Part shown: positions 33,808-42,899 of the stretch, in pieces
Position numbering within the stretch: the stretch's first letter is position 1
Layout of the letters: the number at the start of each line of letters is the position of its first letter
Assembly (NCBI GenBank): GCA_910585095.1
Contig: CAJUBU010000009.1
Coordinates: 72,304 to 136,303 of the forward strand
Reading direction: 5' to 3'
DNA length: 64,000 nt
Source: an uncultured Lachnospira sp.
GTDB taxonomy: Bacteria; Bacillota; Clostridia; Lachnospirales; Lachnospiraceae
The notes under the pieces: generated by a model
Databases searched by the model: none
What the model saw: the letters and a program-made list of their open reading frames with translations, nothing else
Told to the model about the DNA's origin: nothing
Made by a program: the position numbers and the translations under genes

Positions 33808-33859
33808 AAAGCTGTTAAGATTGAAAAGATGGTATTTTCAGTCTTGGCAGCTTTATTTA
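33808..33859 (+). terminator. Intrinsic terminator of the aldo/keto reductase gene
   Basis: AAAGCTG (33808-33814) pairs with CAGCTTT (33848-33854). The inner AAGA/TCTT and TGAAAA/TTTTCA segments continue the stem. A modest T-rich tail follows. Confidence 0.75.
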
Positions 33860-33934
33860 TAAATGTTTTTTTGATTGTGTTATAATGTTTCTGTTATTAA
33901 TTATTAAAGTATAATTTTTATTGTTATATTGGAA

Positions 33935-35221
33935 TTAGGAAATACTATTTTCATATAAAATATTTGTAAATATTTGTAAATTTTCTTCTTTGCTTTTACT
34001 ACCATCAATTGTTACTACTTTAAAATTGGGACATTTTTCGGAAGTTAATCTAAATAGTGAAAGTATTTCTTTTTTGCTTGCTTCTTCATTTTTATTATCA
34101 TTTTTTTCTTTATATTTTATATAAATAGTTTCTTTTAGATTTTCATTATCTTCTATATATGACTTTAAAATTGTATTTATATGATTATCGTCACAATTAA
34201 TTTTATACCCTAAGATAATAAGTCGATTAGCATTCTTTAAAAATTTTAACATTTTAGAATATTCTTCTATTTGTGTTTTATCAATTACTGGTTTTATTCC
34301 ACTTTGTATGAATATGTAAGGAAAATAAATGTCATTGTTGGGTAATATTTGAGATTGATTGTTTTTAAGATTTTTTTCTATTATACTGTAAATTTTTAAT
34401 TCATAAGGTGATTCAAACCAGCCTATTCTTCCATGTATATAAGCAATATTGTCATCATTTATTTCAGCAATTTCAGAACATAAAGGTGTATAATTGGTGG
34501 TAATAACAGTGATATTATTACTTCCTATTTTGTCTTTATAGTTTTTTAATGCTTTGTAATAGCTGTTAGTATCTTTATTTTTTTGACAGAATGTTTTGAA
34601 TTTTTTTAGTACTTCTTGTGGATTATTAAGGATGGTTGTATAATATTCATTTGTTAATGTGGATTGATAATATTCATTTTCAGAATATATCTTACTTACA
34701 AGTGACAAATATGCTCTTGTATAACAGAAAATAACATCCCAAAATTTATGTGGACCAAGAGCCAAAGGGCAAATAATAGTATGAAATTTTTCATCAATTA
34801 ATCCCATATAACTTGTATATTTTTCAATTAGTTCATAACCACTTTTTTTAAGTTGTTTTTTACTTCTTTTTTTTATAATATGTTTTTGTAATTCTTGTTC
34901 CACTTTACTATTAAACTTTTCTTGTGTGGTAAAGTCACTATACATAAAGTCTTCTAAAAATTGCTTTTTAATTGATGATTTTAGCAATACTTTCTCGGGA
35001 AATTTTAAATGACAATTTTGTGGAGAAGGATACCATTTTTTCTTTTCATCATCTAATTGTTTTACCATATCCATGTAAAAATTTTTTACACTGGTATTCA
35101 TTATGTCATTTTTTAATCCAACTACATTTTTAGCAAAATCTATGCCATTACAAAGATTAAAATCTACTTCTGTACCTGCACCAAATAAAAAGCAGGTCTT
35201 TTTAGAATCATTTTTGCTCAT
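33935..35221 (-). CDS. SIR2-like domain protein, possible defence effector
   Basis: This 428-residue protein is encoded by markedly A/T-rich DNA. The N terminus KTCFLFGAGTEVDFNLCNGIDF resembles the nucleotide-binding loop of SIR2-like proteins. The central VITTNYTPLCSEI with IAYIHGRIGW and the late RLIILGYKINCDDNHINTIL match other conserved blocks of that fold. SIR2-like proteins in bacteria often degrade NAD+ in anti-phage systems. Here no partner gene (Argonaute, HerA, DSR) is adjacent, so a defence role is an inference. The Shine-Dalgarno on the minus strand is AAGGAG. Confidence 0.65.
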   Translation of the reverse strand: MSKNDSKKTCFLFGAGTEVDFNLCNGIDFAKNVVGLKNDIMNTSVKNFYMDMVKQLDDEKKKWYPSPQNCHLKFPEKVLLKSSIKKQFLEDFMYSDFTTQEKFNSKVEQELQKHIIKKRSKKQLKKSGYELIEKYTSYMGLIDEKFHTIICPLALGPHKFWDVIFCYTRAYLSLVSKIYSENEYYQSTLTNEYYTTILNNPQEVLKKFKTFCQKNKDTNSYYKALKNYKDKIGSNNITVITTNYTPLCSEIAEINDDNIAYIHGRIGWFESPYELKIYSIIEKNLKNNQSQILPNNDIYFPYIFIQSGIKPVIDKTQIEEYSKMLKFLKNANRLIILGYKINCDDNHINTILKSYIEDNENLKETIYIKYKEKNDNKNEEASKKEILSLFRLTSEKCPNFKVVTIDGSKSKEENLQIFTNILYENSIS

Positions 35222-35691
35222 TTTAAGAATACTCCTTTTATATTTAGTTAAAATAAATTATTAATAATAAAGTAAATAATCTTTCATTTGTCTACAATTA
35301 TGCCTATACTAAAATAAAGTTAGTATCTTTAAAAATACTTTCAAAAGAGGTACGATGGCAGTAAGTGTTTTTTTGAAGTTGTGAAGGCATCAACATATTC
35401 AATTCCATATTTGCATCAACATAAGCTCCAATAGGCTTCTCTTCAGGAAATCCATCAATAATGTTTTGTTCATTGATTTTGAGATTACCATCACACATTT
35501 TGCATTTTTAAATAGCTATTTATTTTTTGCTAATCTTAAAAAGTTTTATTTTTTATGTCTTATTGTATTACTTTTGTAGAATTTTGTCAAAATTATTGAT
35601 GTTAAAAAAATGATGCAAGTATTTATTAAAAGCTCAGGAAGAAGTTAGAATTATCTGTAAAAAAATGCTACAAAGTAGAAATAGGGTTATA

Positions 35692-35729
35692 AGCAAGTGG
35701 TAAAATGGATTGTGAATATCTACTTGACT
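35692..35729 (+). repeat. Tail fragment of the 154-bp repeat
   Basis: AGCAAGTGG...GGATTGTGAATATC...ACTTGACT matches the last ~38 nt of the copies at 42669 and 45960, keeping the terminal inverted pairing CAAGT/ACTTG. Confidence 0.55.
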
Positions 35730-35855
35730 TTTGGTTTTAATATTGTCTAAGGTTTTTGAATTTAAATGTAAAATAAAAAGTAATAAAAATTTTAATAAAG
35801 GTAAATTTTATTATAGATGTTATTTATAATTTTGTGTTATTGAATGAAGGAAAAT

Positions 35856-35905
35856 AAGCCCCTAATATGGTACTTATAGTATAAAATCCATCTAAAGGGG
35901 CTTTA
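35856..35905. terminator. Hairpin, possible bidirectional terminator
   Basis: AAGCCCCT (35856-35863) pairs with AGGGGCTT (35896-35903), with inner ATGG/CCAT. T's follow on the plus side and the minus strand reads AAGCCCC..., flanked by T-rich DNA. It lies downstream of asnB, which is transcribed leftward. Confidence 0.5.
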
Positions 35906-35991
35906 AAAATTATATATTTTATTAAAGTGTAAAAAATTTTTTACATAGATAATTTATAGATAAAGTTAAAAATTAGTTGTTATAAGATTAT

Positions 35992-36030
35992 GAGCAAGAA
36001 GTGAAACGAATTGCAAATACCCGCTTGGCT
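35992..36030 (+). repeat. Second tail fragment of the 154-bp repeat
   Basis: GAGCAAGAAGTGAAACGAAT...CCCGCTTGGCT is a degenerate version of the repeat tail found intact at 46076-46113. Confidence 0.5.
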
Positions 36031-36072
36031 ATATTTAGTCCAGATATAATTAGTTAAGTTATTATCCATTAT

Positions 36073-37932
36073 TTAAGATGAAGAATCTGCCGTTTTACCA
36101 TTATACCCGTTGCCAAAAAAGTTATTATACCATACAAGAAACATATACACAGTCCATATTTTTCTTGAATTATCTGCTTTTCCTTCTTTGTGGTCGTTTA
36201 GATAGTTCATAAGCACATTGGTATTAAAAAATGTGCTGGCAGCTTCGCTTGTAAATGCCTTTTTAATCATATTATAATATTTTTCATCTTTAATCCAAAT
36301 ACGAATTGGAACAGGAAATCCTAATTTTTTCTTTTCTGCAACCATATCTGGAAGATGGCGGTGTGCTGCCATTCGCATAGCATATTTTGTATTTTGTTTA
36401 TTCACTTTGTACTTGGTAGGTATATGTCTTGCCACTTCAAATACTTTTTTATCCAAGAAAGGTACACGCACTTCCAAAGAGTGTGCCATACTCATTTTAT
36501 CTGCCTTTAGAAGAATATCGCCAATCAGCCAAAAATTGATATCAATATATTGCATTTTTGTGACATCATCTTGATTTTTTACTTTATCATAATAAGGTTT
36601 TGTAAGCTCTGTGTGATGATATTTACCAGTAGGATTTTTTAATAGTTTGGCGCGTTCTTTTTCATTAAACATAAATGCGTTGCCAATAAATCGTTCCTCA
36701 ACAGATTTGCTGGCACGAATTAAAAAGTTTTTCCCCTTAAACTTAAACGGCAGAATTTCTGCAAACTTTGCCAATGCTTTGCGCAAAACAGAAGGTAATT
36801 TTTGAAAAGAAGCTAAATCGTGTGGTTCGTGGTATATGTTGTATCCTCCAAAAAATTCATCTGCGCCTTCGCCAGACAAGGCAACTTTAACATGGTCGGC
36901 GGCTGTTTGACTTACAAAATATAATGCAATAGCGGCAGGGTCAGCAAGGGGTTCATCCATATGATATAAAATTTTAGGGATGGCGTTCCAATATTCTTCA
37001 CTTGAAACCAGTTTGCTGTAATTGTCAATCTTGATTTTATCAGAGAGTGATTTTGCATAGCTGATTTCATTATATTTGTCATAGTCAAAACCAACAGTAA
37101 ATGTTTTGTCTCCATTAAAAACGGCAGCTACATAGCTAGAGTCCACGCCGCTTGAAAGAAAGGAACCTACTTCTACATCGCTTATTTTATGGTGTTCTAC
37201 GGAATCAAGCATAGCGTTGTCAATCTCGTCAACCCAACAATCAAGGTCTTTAGACTCGTCCATATCAAATGTTGGTTCCCAGTATCGTTTAATATTTAAT
37301 TTGCCATCATGGTAAGTCAAGCAAAAAGAAGGCATTAGTTTGTAGATTCCCTTGAAAAAAGTTTCCTCAAGTACAGAATATTGAAAGGTAAGATAATTTT
37401 CTAAAGCGACAAGATTTACTTCTTTTTTATAAGCAGGGTGTTCAAGAATACTTTTGATTTCAGATGCATATATAAAATGTCCATTGGCTATGGTATAATA
37501 AAATGGTTTAATTCCAAAAAAATCTCTGGCGGCAAAAACAGTTTCTTTTACGCTGTCCCATATAACAAATGCAAACATTCCGCGAAGTTTGCACAGCATA
37601 TCCTCACCATATTCTTCATAGGCATGTATAAGAACTTCAGTGTCTGCATTGTTGGTAAATACATGTCCTTTTTCAATCAATTCCTGTCTTAATTCCTGAT
37701 GATTATAAATTTCACCATTAAAAGTAATTACAATTGTTTTATCTTCATTAAACATTGGCTGACTGCCATTATCTAAATCAATAATACTTAAACGTCGAAA
37801 TCCCATAGATATCTTTTCATCAATATATTGACCAGCGCTGTCAGGACCTCTATGAACAATTTTATCTATCATGTTCGTAAGAACCTCGCTGCCATTCTCT
37901 AAATAACCCGTAAATCCTGCAAATCCACACAT
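36073..37932 (-). CDS. asnB: Asparagine synthase (glutamine-hydrolysing)
   Basis: The protein has 619 residues. It has the N-terminal class II amidotransferase domain (MCGFAGFTGYLENG with nucleophile Cys2; RGPDSAGQY; NGEIYNHQELR) and the C-terminal synthetase domain with the PP-loop SSGVDSSYVAAVF. Other signatures are LSGEGADEFFGGY and KADKMSMAHSLEVRVPFLD. It makes asparagine from aspartate, ATP and glutamine. The start is fixed by Cys2 and by GGAGG upstream. It is a single gene flanked by A/T-rich intergenic DNA. Confidence 0.93.
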   Translation of the reverse strand: MCGFAGFTGYLENGSEVLTNMIDKIVHRGPDSAGQYIDEKISMGFRRLSIIDLDNGSQPMFNEDKTIVITFNGEIYNHQELRQELIEKGHVFTNNADTEVLIHAYEEYGEDMLCKLRGMFAFVIWDSVKETVFAARDFFGIKPFYYTIANGHFIYASEIKSILEHPAYKKEVNLVALENYLTFQYSVLEETFFKGIYKLMPSFCLTYHDGKLNIKRYWEPTFDMDESKDLDCWVDEIDNAMLDSVEHHKISDVEVGSFLSSGVDSSYVAAVFNGDKTFTVGFDYDKYNEISYAKSLSDKIKIDNYSKLVSSEEYWNAIPKILYHMDEPLADPAAIALYFVSQTAADHVKVALSGEGADEFFGGYNIYHEPHDLASFQKLPSVLRKALAKFAEILPFKFKGKNFLIRASKSVEERFIGNAFMFNEKERAKLLKNPTGKYHHTELTKPYYDKVKNQDDVTKMQYIDINFWLIGDILLKADKMSMAHSLEVRVPFLDKKVFEVARHIPTKYKVNKQNTKYAMRMAAHRHLPDMVAEKKKLGFPVPIRIWIKDEKYYNMIKKAFTSEAASTFFNTNVLMNYLNDHKEGKADNSRKIWTVYMFLVWYNNFFGNGYNGKTADSSS

Positions 37933-38293
37933 ATGAATCCTCCATTTTTGTATTATCTGCTATTTTCATTATAACCTACAACTTTCCCGATTATAGCAAA
38001 GAAAAATATGGTTTACAAGAATAACATAAAAGAATTTTATAGATAAGGCAAATTATAGTGATATAAGGAAAATGTAGGAATCGTTATTTATTTAGATTTG
38101 CATGGAAAAAACAAAATTGACATTGATATATGTATAATGATATAATTTACTAGTATTATAATATTTTAAATTAATTCTAATATAATGTTTATAAGTTTTA
38201 TATATTTTTATACTTATAAATATAAAATAAACATAATTTTAATTAAAAATATAATTGTACCATAAATTTATTTATATAAAACGAGCAAACATT
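37933..38293. other. Divergent A/T-rich intergenic region
   Basis: These 361 nt separate asnB (minus strand) from the broken peptidase gene (plus strand). Apart from the asnB Shine-Dalgarno next to its start, I could recognise no promoter, T-box or other element. Confidence 0.4.
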
Positions 38294-39067
38294 ATGAAAA
38301 ATAAAAAATATATCATTATTTTTGTTGTAATGATAGTAATAGTTGCAGCAAGTGATATTGTTGAGATGGAAGAAGTTTGTCAAGAAGATGAAGAAACACA
38401 GGAACAGGATTATTCAGATATGTGGGAGATGCATCTGAGTATAGGTACTAGAGAAAGTAATCCACCTGATAATGATAAAGAGTTTATAACAAATCCTAAT
38501 AATTATGAAAGTGGATATTAAGATAGTAAATATTATATGGTAGATGGTGGATTTATATATTACAATATTATGACTGATTTTACTGATGGTTTTGTATGTG
38601 CGCCAACAGCCGCAACGAATTTATGTAAATATTGGTATCTTAGAGACCCCTCTAAATATGGTGATTTATTTTTAAATTGTTCATGGAATGATGTATTTTG
38701 GGAAATGTACAATAATATGGAGACAGATGAGGAAGGAACAGATTATCATAAAATAGCAGATGGATATAGACTCTTTTTTTATGATAGAGGATTAAGTTGT
38801 AGGGCATATTTATGTTATGGTACAAATAATGGAATACATGTTGCTGAAGAGTTGGATAATAATAGACCTTGTCATTTAAGTTTACATAATCATAAAAGGT
38901 ATAGAAATCATAGTGTAGTTGCTTTAGGATACTCACAGTTTACATATTCTAATGGATATTGTAGTACTTATATAAGAATAGCAGATGGTTGGATAAATTA
39001 TCCTTCAAGATATGTTTGGGGACATTGTGCAGGAACATGGGATTATACAGTGGTTATACCAGATTAG
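38294..39067 (+). pseudogene. C39/papain-like peptidase gene interrupted by an in-frame stop
   Basis: The frame from ATG 38294 encodes a membrane anchor (KNKKYIIIFVVMIVIVAAS) and an acidic spacer. It hits TAA at 38519-38521, then continues in the same frame with DSKYYMVDGGFIYYN... to 39067. The downstream part has the Cys site GFVCAPTAATNLCKYW, the His region HSVVALGYSQF and the Asp/Asn region IRIADGW, typical of C39-like bacterial cysteine peptidases. A single substitution would restore one protein of about 257 residues. No convincing ribosome-binding site precedes the internal ATG at 38537. Confidence 0.7.
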
Positions 39068-39077
39068 AGGTGTAGTT

Positions 39078-39503
39078 ATGCAAAAGTATAAAAAATCAAT
39101 TATAAATATTGTGTTATTTTTTATTGTAGTATTAATTATTTTTATTGTGATAACCTGCATCTATGCAAAGCAAGAGAAAAATTTTAAAGCAACTATACGA
39201 CAGGCAGAGGAAGTACACATTATGAGTGGAAATACAGGAGAGAGTATTTCATTATCAAAGGAAGATATAGAAAAACTTGCTAATAAAATAGATGAAATTA
39301 ATTTTAAACTTGTATTGTTTCCAAAGCAGTATGATGGCTGGTCATATAGAATTTTGTATAAAATAGGTGATACGGATTGGAGTATGCTATTTGGAGGAGG
39401 ATTTATACAAATTGAACATGGTAGCAATAGCAAATATTATCAACGTAATCATGAATTGGAAGAATATATAGGAGCTATGTATAAGGAATTAGGTGGAAAA
39501 TAG
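39078..39503 (+). CDS. Small membrane-anchored protein, unknown
   Basis: This 141-residue protein has one N-terminal transmembrane segment (IINIVLFFIVVLIIFIVITCIY) and an extracytoplasmic domain of about 110 residues (VHIMSGNTGESISLSKEDIEKLANKIDEI...WSYRILYKIGDTDW). No family was recognised. It follows the broken peptidase gene by 10 nt, with AGAGGTG as Shine-Dalgarno, so the two were probably one operon. Confidence 0.6.
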   Translation: MQKYKKSIINIVLFFIVVLIIFIVITCIYAKQEKNFKATIRQAEEVHIMSGNTGESISLSKEDIEKLANKIDEINFKLVLFPKQYDGWSYRILYKIGDTDWSMLFGGGFIQIEHGSNSKYYQRNHELEEYIGAMYKELGGK

Positions 39504-39541
39504 ACAAATTTTGAGAGATATTTTATTTATGACTGTATACT

Positions 39542-39571
39542 TAAGGGAGTCGGAGTAATCTGGCTCTCTTA
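39542..39571 (+). terminator. Possible terminator hairpin
   Basis: TAAGGGAGTC (39542-39551) pairs with GGCTCTCTTA (39562-39571) over 10 bp with two G-U pairs. It has no clear T-run. Confidence 0.45.
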
Positions 39572-39761
39572 TATTATGCACAGCTTCATACAAAGGAAAT
39601 ATGCAGCTAAGGCGGTGCATGGGCGAGCGGAGAGCAGGGAAAGTTTCCTCTATTCAATATAGATGGAAAGTTTGTTATTTGATAAGGCTCTGATTATTTA
39701 CAAAACAAAAAAAATAATATATAATTACAACAATTATGTAAAAGTTTAGGAGGATTGTACA

Positions 39762-40970
39762 ATGGAAAAGATTAAGATGACAACGCCATTAGTTGAGATG
39801 GATGGGGATGAGATGACTAGGATTCTTTGGAAGTTGATAAAAGATGAATTATTGACACCTTATATTGACCTTTATACAGAATATTATGATTTAGGGCTTG
39901 TCCATAGAAATGAGACAGACGATCAAGTGACAATTGATTCAGCCAACGCAACCAAAAAGTATGGTGTTGCAGTAAAATGTGCAACGATCACACCAAATGC
40001 TGCAAGAATGACCGAGTATAATCTCAAAGAAATGTATAAAAGTCCTAATGGAACAATTCGTGCAATTCTTGATGGTACTGTATTTAGAGCGCCTATTATT
40101 GTCAAGGGCATTGAGCCTTATGTAAAGACATGGAAGAAACCAATTACAATTGCAAGACATGCCTATGGTGATGTATATAAGGCTTCTGAGATGAAAATTG
40201 CAGGTGCAGGCAAAGCAGAGCTGGTGTTTACAGACGAGCAGGGACAAGAGACAAGAGAGTTGATACATAATTTTAAGGGGGCAGGTATCTTACAGGGAAT
40301 GCATAATCTTGAGGATTCCATTGAAAGTTTTGCAAGGAGCTGTTTTAATTTTGCGTTGGAGACAAAGCAAGATTTATGGTTTGCCACAAAGGATACAATT
40401 TCTAAAAAATATGACCATACTTTTAAGGATATTTTTCAAGAAATATTTGATAAGGAATATGCAAAGCAGTTTAAAGATGCAAATATTGAGTATTTCTATA
40501 CATTAATAGATGATGCTGTTGCCAGAGTTGTCCGTTCGGAAGGCGGCTATATATGGGCATGTAAAAATTATGACGGAGATGTTATGAGTGATATGGTTGC
40601 CACAGCTTTTGGTTCTCTTTCTATGATGACATCTGTGCTTGTATCACCAGATGGCTATTATGAATATGAAGCTGCACATGGTACTGTTCAGAGACATTAT
40701 TATAAGCATCTTAAGGGGGAGGAAACATCAACAAATCCTCTTGCAACGATATTTGCGTGGACAGGGGCATTAAGAAAGCGCGGAGAACTTGACAATATAT
40801 CGGAATTGGGCATATTTGCTGATAAATTGGAACAGGCTTGCATAAATACCATAGAAAGTGGTAAAATGACAAAAGATTTAGCTCTTATAACGACATTAGA
40901 CAATCCTATTACTTTAAATACAGAGAATTTTATTAAAGCTATTCGAGAAACATTAGATACTTTGTTATAA
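39762..40970 (+). CDS. icd: Isocitrate dehydrogenase (NADP+)
   Basis: The protein has 402 residues of the homodimeric NADP-dependent type shared with eukaryotes. Signatures are [20 protein letters not shown], the substrate region [20 protein letters not shown]...[44 protein letters not shown] and the cofactor loop [27 protein letters not shown]. It makes 2-oxoglutarate for glutamate synthesis. The Shine-Dalgarno is AGGAGG. No citrate synthase or aconitase is in the window. Confidence 0.95.
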   Translation: MEKIKMTTPLVEMDGDEMTRILWKLIKDELLTPYIDLYTEYYDLGLVHRNETDDQVTIDSANATKKYGVAVKCATITPNAARMTEYNLKEMYKSPNGTIRAILDGTVFRAPIIVKGIEPYVKTWKKPITIARHAYGDVYKASEMKIAGAGKAELVFTDEQGQETRELIHNFKGAGILQGMHNLEDSIESFARSCFNFALETKQDLWFATKDTISKKYDHTFKDIFQEIFDKEYAKQFKDANIEYFYTLIDDAVARVVRSEGGYIWACKNYDGDVMSDMVATAFGSLSMMTSVLVSPDGYYEYEAAHGTVQRHYYKHLKGEETSTNPLATIFAWTGALRKRGELDNISELGIFADKLEQACINTIESGKMTKDLALITTLDNPITLNTENFIKAIRETLDTLL

Positions 40971-41010
40971 GACAAGGTTTGTCTGAACTATTGGTATATT
41001 ATTGACATAA

Positions 41011-41061
41011 TTGTTTAACATGAGGATTATTATCTGTTGTTTAACATAAGGATTCTATCCG
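41011..41061 (+). repeat. Short tandem repeat upstream of pgsA-like gene
   Basis: Two near-identical units start TTGTTTAACAT (41011 and 41037), 26 and 25 nt long, with a third partial TTGTTTGG from 41062. The unit contains RAGGATT. They lie 65-115 nt upstream of the start codon and could be a double operator or a replication-slippage product. Confidence 0.6.
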
Positions 41062-41126
41062 TTGTTTGGTCTTAATATTTGATAGTTTTATTCAATGTAA
41101 GGAGCGGATTCAGCGGAGGCAGATTA

Positions 41127-41723
41127 ATGAAATTTGAGTTTGAATTTGGCGATTTGTTTAAAATACCTAATATATTATGTTATATAAGAATTTTATTGGT
41201 ACCATTGTTTCTGTATATTTTTTTTACAGCCGAAGAACCAAAAGATTATTATATTGCAACATCTGTTGTTATGATTTCGGGTGCAACCGATTTTTTGGAT
41301 GGACAGATAGCCAGAAGATTTAATATGGTTACAGATTTAGGGAAACTTATTGACCCAATAGCGGATAAGCTGATGCAGCTGGCAATGGTAGTGGCATTGA
41401 CTTATGAGATTCAATATATGTATATATTGGTAATCTTATTTGTATTAAAAGAGTGTGTAACGTCCGTTGTGGGATTTATTGTATTAAAGACAGTAAAACG
41501 CAGACTCAATGGTGCAAAATGGTATGGAAAAGTCTGCACAGCAGTCTTATATGCTGTTATGTTGATTTTGGTTGCTTTTCCACATGTGGATTTGGTACTT
41601 CAGCGTTGTTTGTTAATTGTATGTGCTGCTGCATTAATTATGGCGTTTATTATGTATGTGCGATTATATATTATAATGATTTTGGATGCTGTTAAGGACA
41701 GAAATGATAAGGTATTATATTAA
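41127..41723 (+). CDS. pgsA: CDP-alcohol phosphatidyltransferase (PgsA-like)
   Basis: This 198-residue membrane protein has the family motif D-G-x2-A-R-x8-G-x3-D-x3-D in ATDFLDGQIARRFNMVTDLGKLIDPIADK. It most likely makes phosphatidylglycerophosphate from CDP-diacylglycerol and glycerol 3-phosphate, though other acceptor alcohols are possible. The start at 41127 is supported by CGGAGG upstream. Confidence 0.82.
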   Translation: MKFEFEFGDLFKIPNILCYIRILLVPLFLYIFFTAEEPKDYYIATSVVMISGATDFLDGQIARRFNMVTDLGKLIDPIADKLMQLAMVVALTYEIQYMYILVILFVLKECVTSVVGFIVLKTVKRRLNGAKWYGKVCTAVLYAVMLILVAFPHVDLVLQRCLLIVCAAALIMAFIMYVRLYIIMILDAVKDRNDKVLY

Positions 41724-41787
41724 TTGTCTTGTGATTAAAAGTTGATTTTATGGCTAAACTGTACATAAAGGGGTTAAAAAGTATAGG

Positions 41788-41822
41788 GCTTCGTGTGAAA
41801 AATAAATTTTTTATACGCAAGC
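41788..41822 (+). terminator. Palindrome related to that before hisC
   Basis: GCTT/AAGC and GTGT/ATAC flank an A5T-AA-AT5 core. The outer bases differ from the 10684 copy but remain paired. Confidence 0.5.
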
Positions 41823-41956
41823 TTGGATTTACGCTTAAATTCGCAGGCTGAGTAAGAATGGAATTAAAGTGAAATAAGATTTAGTTAGCAAGTTTGTGTG
41901 CATAAAATCACAAGGTGTTCATTAGCTTGTAGATTAAGCAAGAATGGTGGATTGAT

Positions 41957-42553
41957 ATGAATTTAATGAATTTATCATTTCATGGCATGAATATAGGACA
42001 GATAGTTATATGGTTTTTTATATATAGTTTTTGCGGTTGGGCTATGGAATGTGTTGTGATTAGAATACAGCTTAAAAGATGGGAAAACAGAGGTTTTGCA
42101 AAATTACCATTCTGTGTTATATATGGATTTGGCGTGTTGATTGCAATGGTTTTATTTATGCCTATTAAAGATAATATCATTGCAGTATATATAGCAGGCT
42201 GTATTGGTGCAACGATATTTGAATACTTGACAGCAATGGCTATGATAAAGCTTTTTGGAGAAGTATGGTGGAATTATGACCATCTTCGTTTTAATTACAA
42301 GGGAATACTTTGTTTGCAAAGTACATTAGGATGGGGCTTACTTGCTGTATTTGTGTTCTTTGTATTAAATAATATGATTGAAAATTTTGCAAAAATGATA
42401 CCATCAACAATTGCTAATATAATGGGAATTGTTTTGATTTTATTGTATATTTTAGATTTTGCATATCATTTTGCAAAAAATATTCATGGTTTTAATTCAA
42501 TCAATAAAAATAATAGTGAAAGTAAATCGCTTGCACATAAGATACAAAAATAA
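41957..42553 (+). CDS. Putative ABC transporter permease, CmpB type
   Basis: This 198-residue protein has about five transmembrane segments and the signature FFIYSFCGWAMECVVIRIQLKRWENRGFAKLPFCVIYGFG of the small family annotated as putative ABC transporter permease (PF06541). No ATPase partner is present, and the ABC transporter assignment in that family is weakly founded. It lacks an obvious strong Shine-Dalgarno (GGTGGATTG upstream). Confidence 0.75.
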   Translation: MNLMNLSFHGMNIGQIVIWFFIYSFCGWAMECVVIRIQLKRWENRGFAKLPFCVIYGFGVLIAMVLFMPIKDNIIAVYIAGCIGATIFEYLTAMAMIKLFGEVWWNYDHLRFNYKGILCLQSTLGWGLLAVFVFFVLNNMIENFAKMIPSTIANIMGIVLILLYILDFAYHFAKNIHGFNSINKNNSESKSLAHKIQK

Positions 42554-42668
42554 TTTTTTGGGACTATTGTAAAATGAAATGGTTATATAAGATATGAATA
42601 TTGGATTGATTGTGGTTTTCATGTCTTTTAAAATGGATTCGTTTTGCAGCAGTCCCTATTTTAACATC

Positions 42669-42822
42669 ATCAAGGAAGCTTTCTACTTCAATGCTGTAGG
42701 TATAAGTGGGGAAGTGGGGACTTGCTTGTTTCAGTGAGAGTATAAGCTCTCACTGAAAAATTGTGATAGCAGCTAGATGGTTTGAGTAAGTAGCGTAGCG
42801 GATTGCGAATATCCGTTTGACT
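42669..42822 (+). repeat. 154-bp structured repeat, copy A
   Basis: This copy is about 80% identical to that at 45960-46113 and has the same length. It contains a perfect 11-bp hairpin TTCAGTGAGAG/CTCTCACTGAA, a small GATA-loop hairpin and a tail stem. The first stem, paired in copy B, is partly disrupted here. It may be the right end of an IS200/IS605-type element left without transposase. Confidence 0.65.
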
Positions 42823-42899
42823 AACAAAAATGCACATTTGTGTTTGTGATTCAAATTTGTAAGTCACAAAAGAACGTCAATATTTTTGCGGAGGGCTAA

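Larger units (their letters stand above)
35222..36072. other. Gene-poor, A/T-rich interval with repeat remnants
   Basis: This 850-nt interval holds a minus-strand open frame of 64 codons (35304-35498) without ribosome-binding site or recognised similarity, perhaps a gene remnant. It also contains two tail fragments of the 154-bp repeat family (35692-35729 and 35992-36030) and one strong hairpin, AAGCCCCT/AGGGGCTT (35856-35903). The interval looks like a scar of past insertions. Confidence 0.5.

Noticed and set aside
35304..35498. Minus-strand 64-codon frame as a real gene
   Set aside because: It has no ribosome-binding site, no recognised family and sits in a decayed region; reported only as a possible remnant.
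41011..41069. CRISPR-like array from the TTGTTTAACAT repeats
   Set aside because: Units are directly adjacent with no spacers and only two to three copies; no cas genes in the window.
42843..42870. P1-like hairpin TTTGTGA/TCACAAA upstream of ptsI as another leader copy
   Set aside because: Its loop has no convincing complement before the Shine-Dalgarno and the AGAAATGAGG tail is absent.
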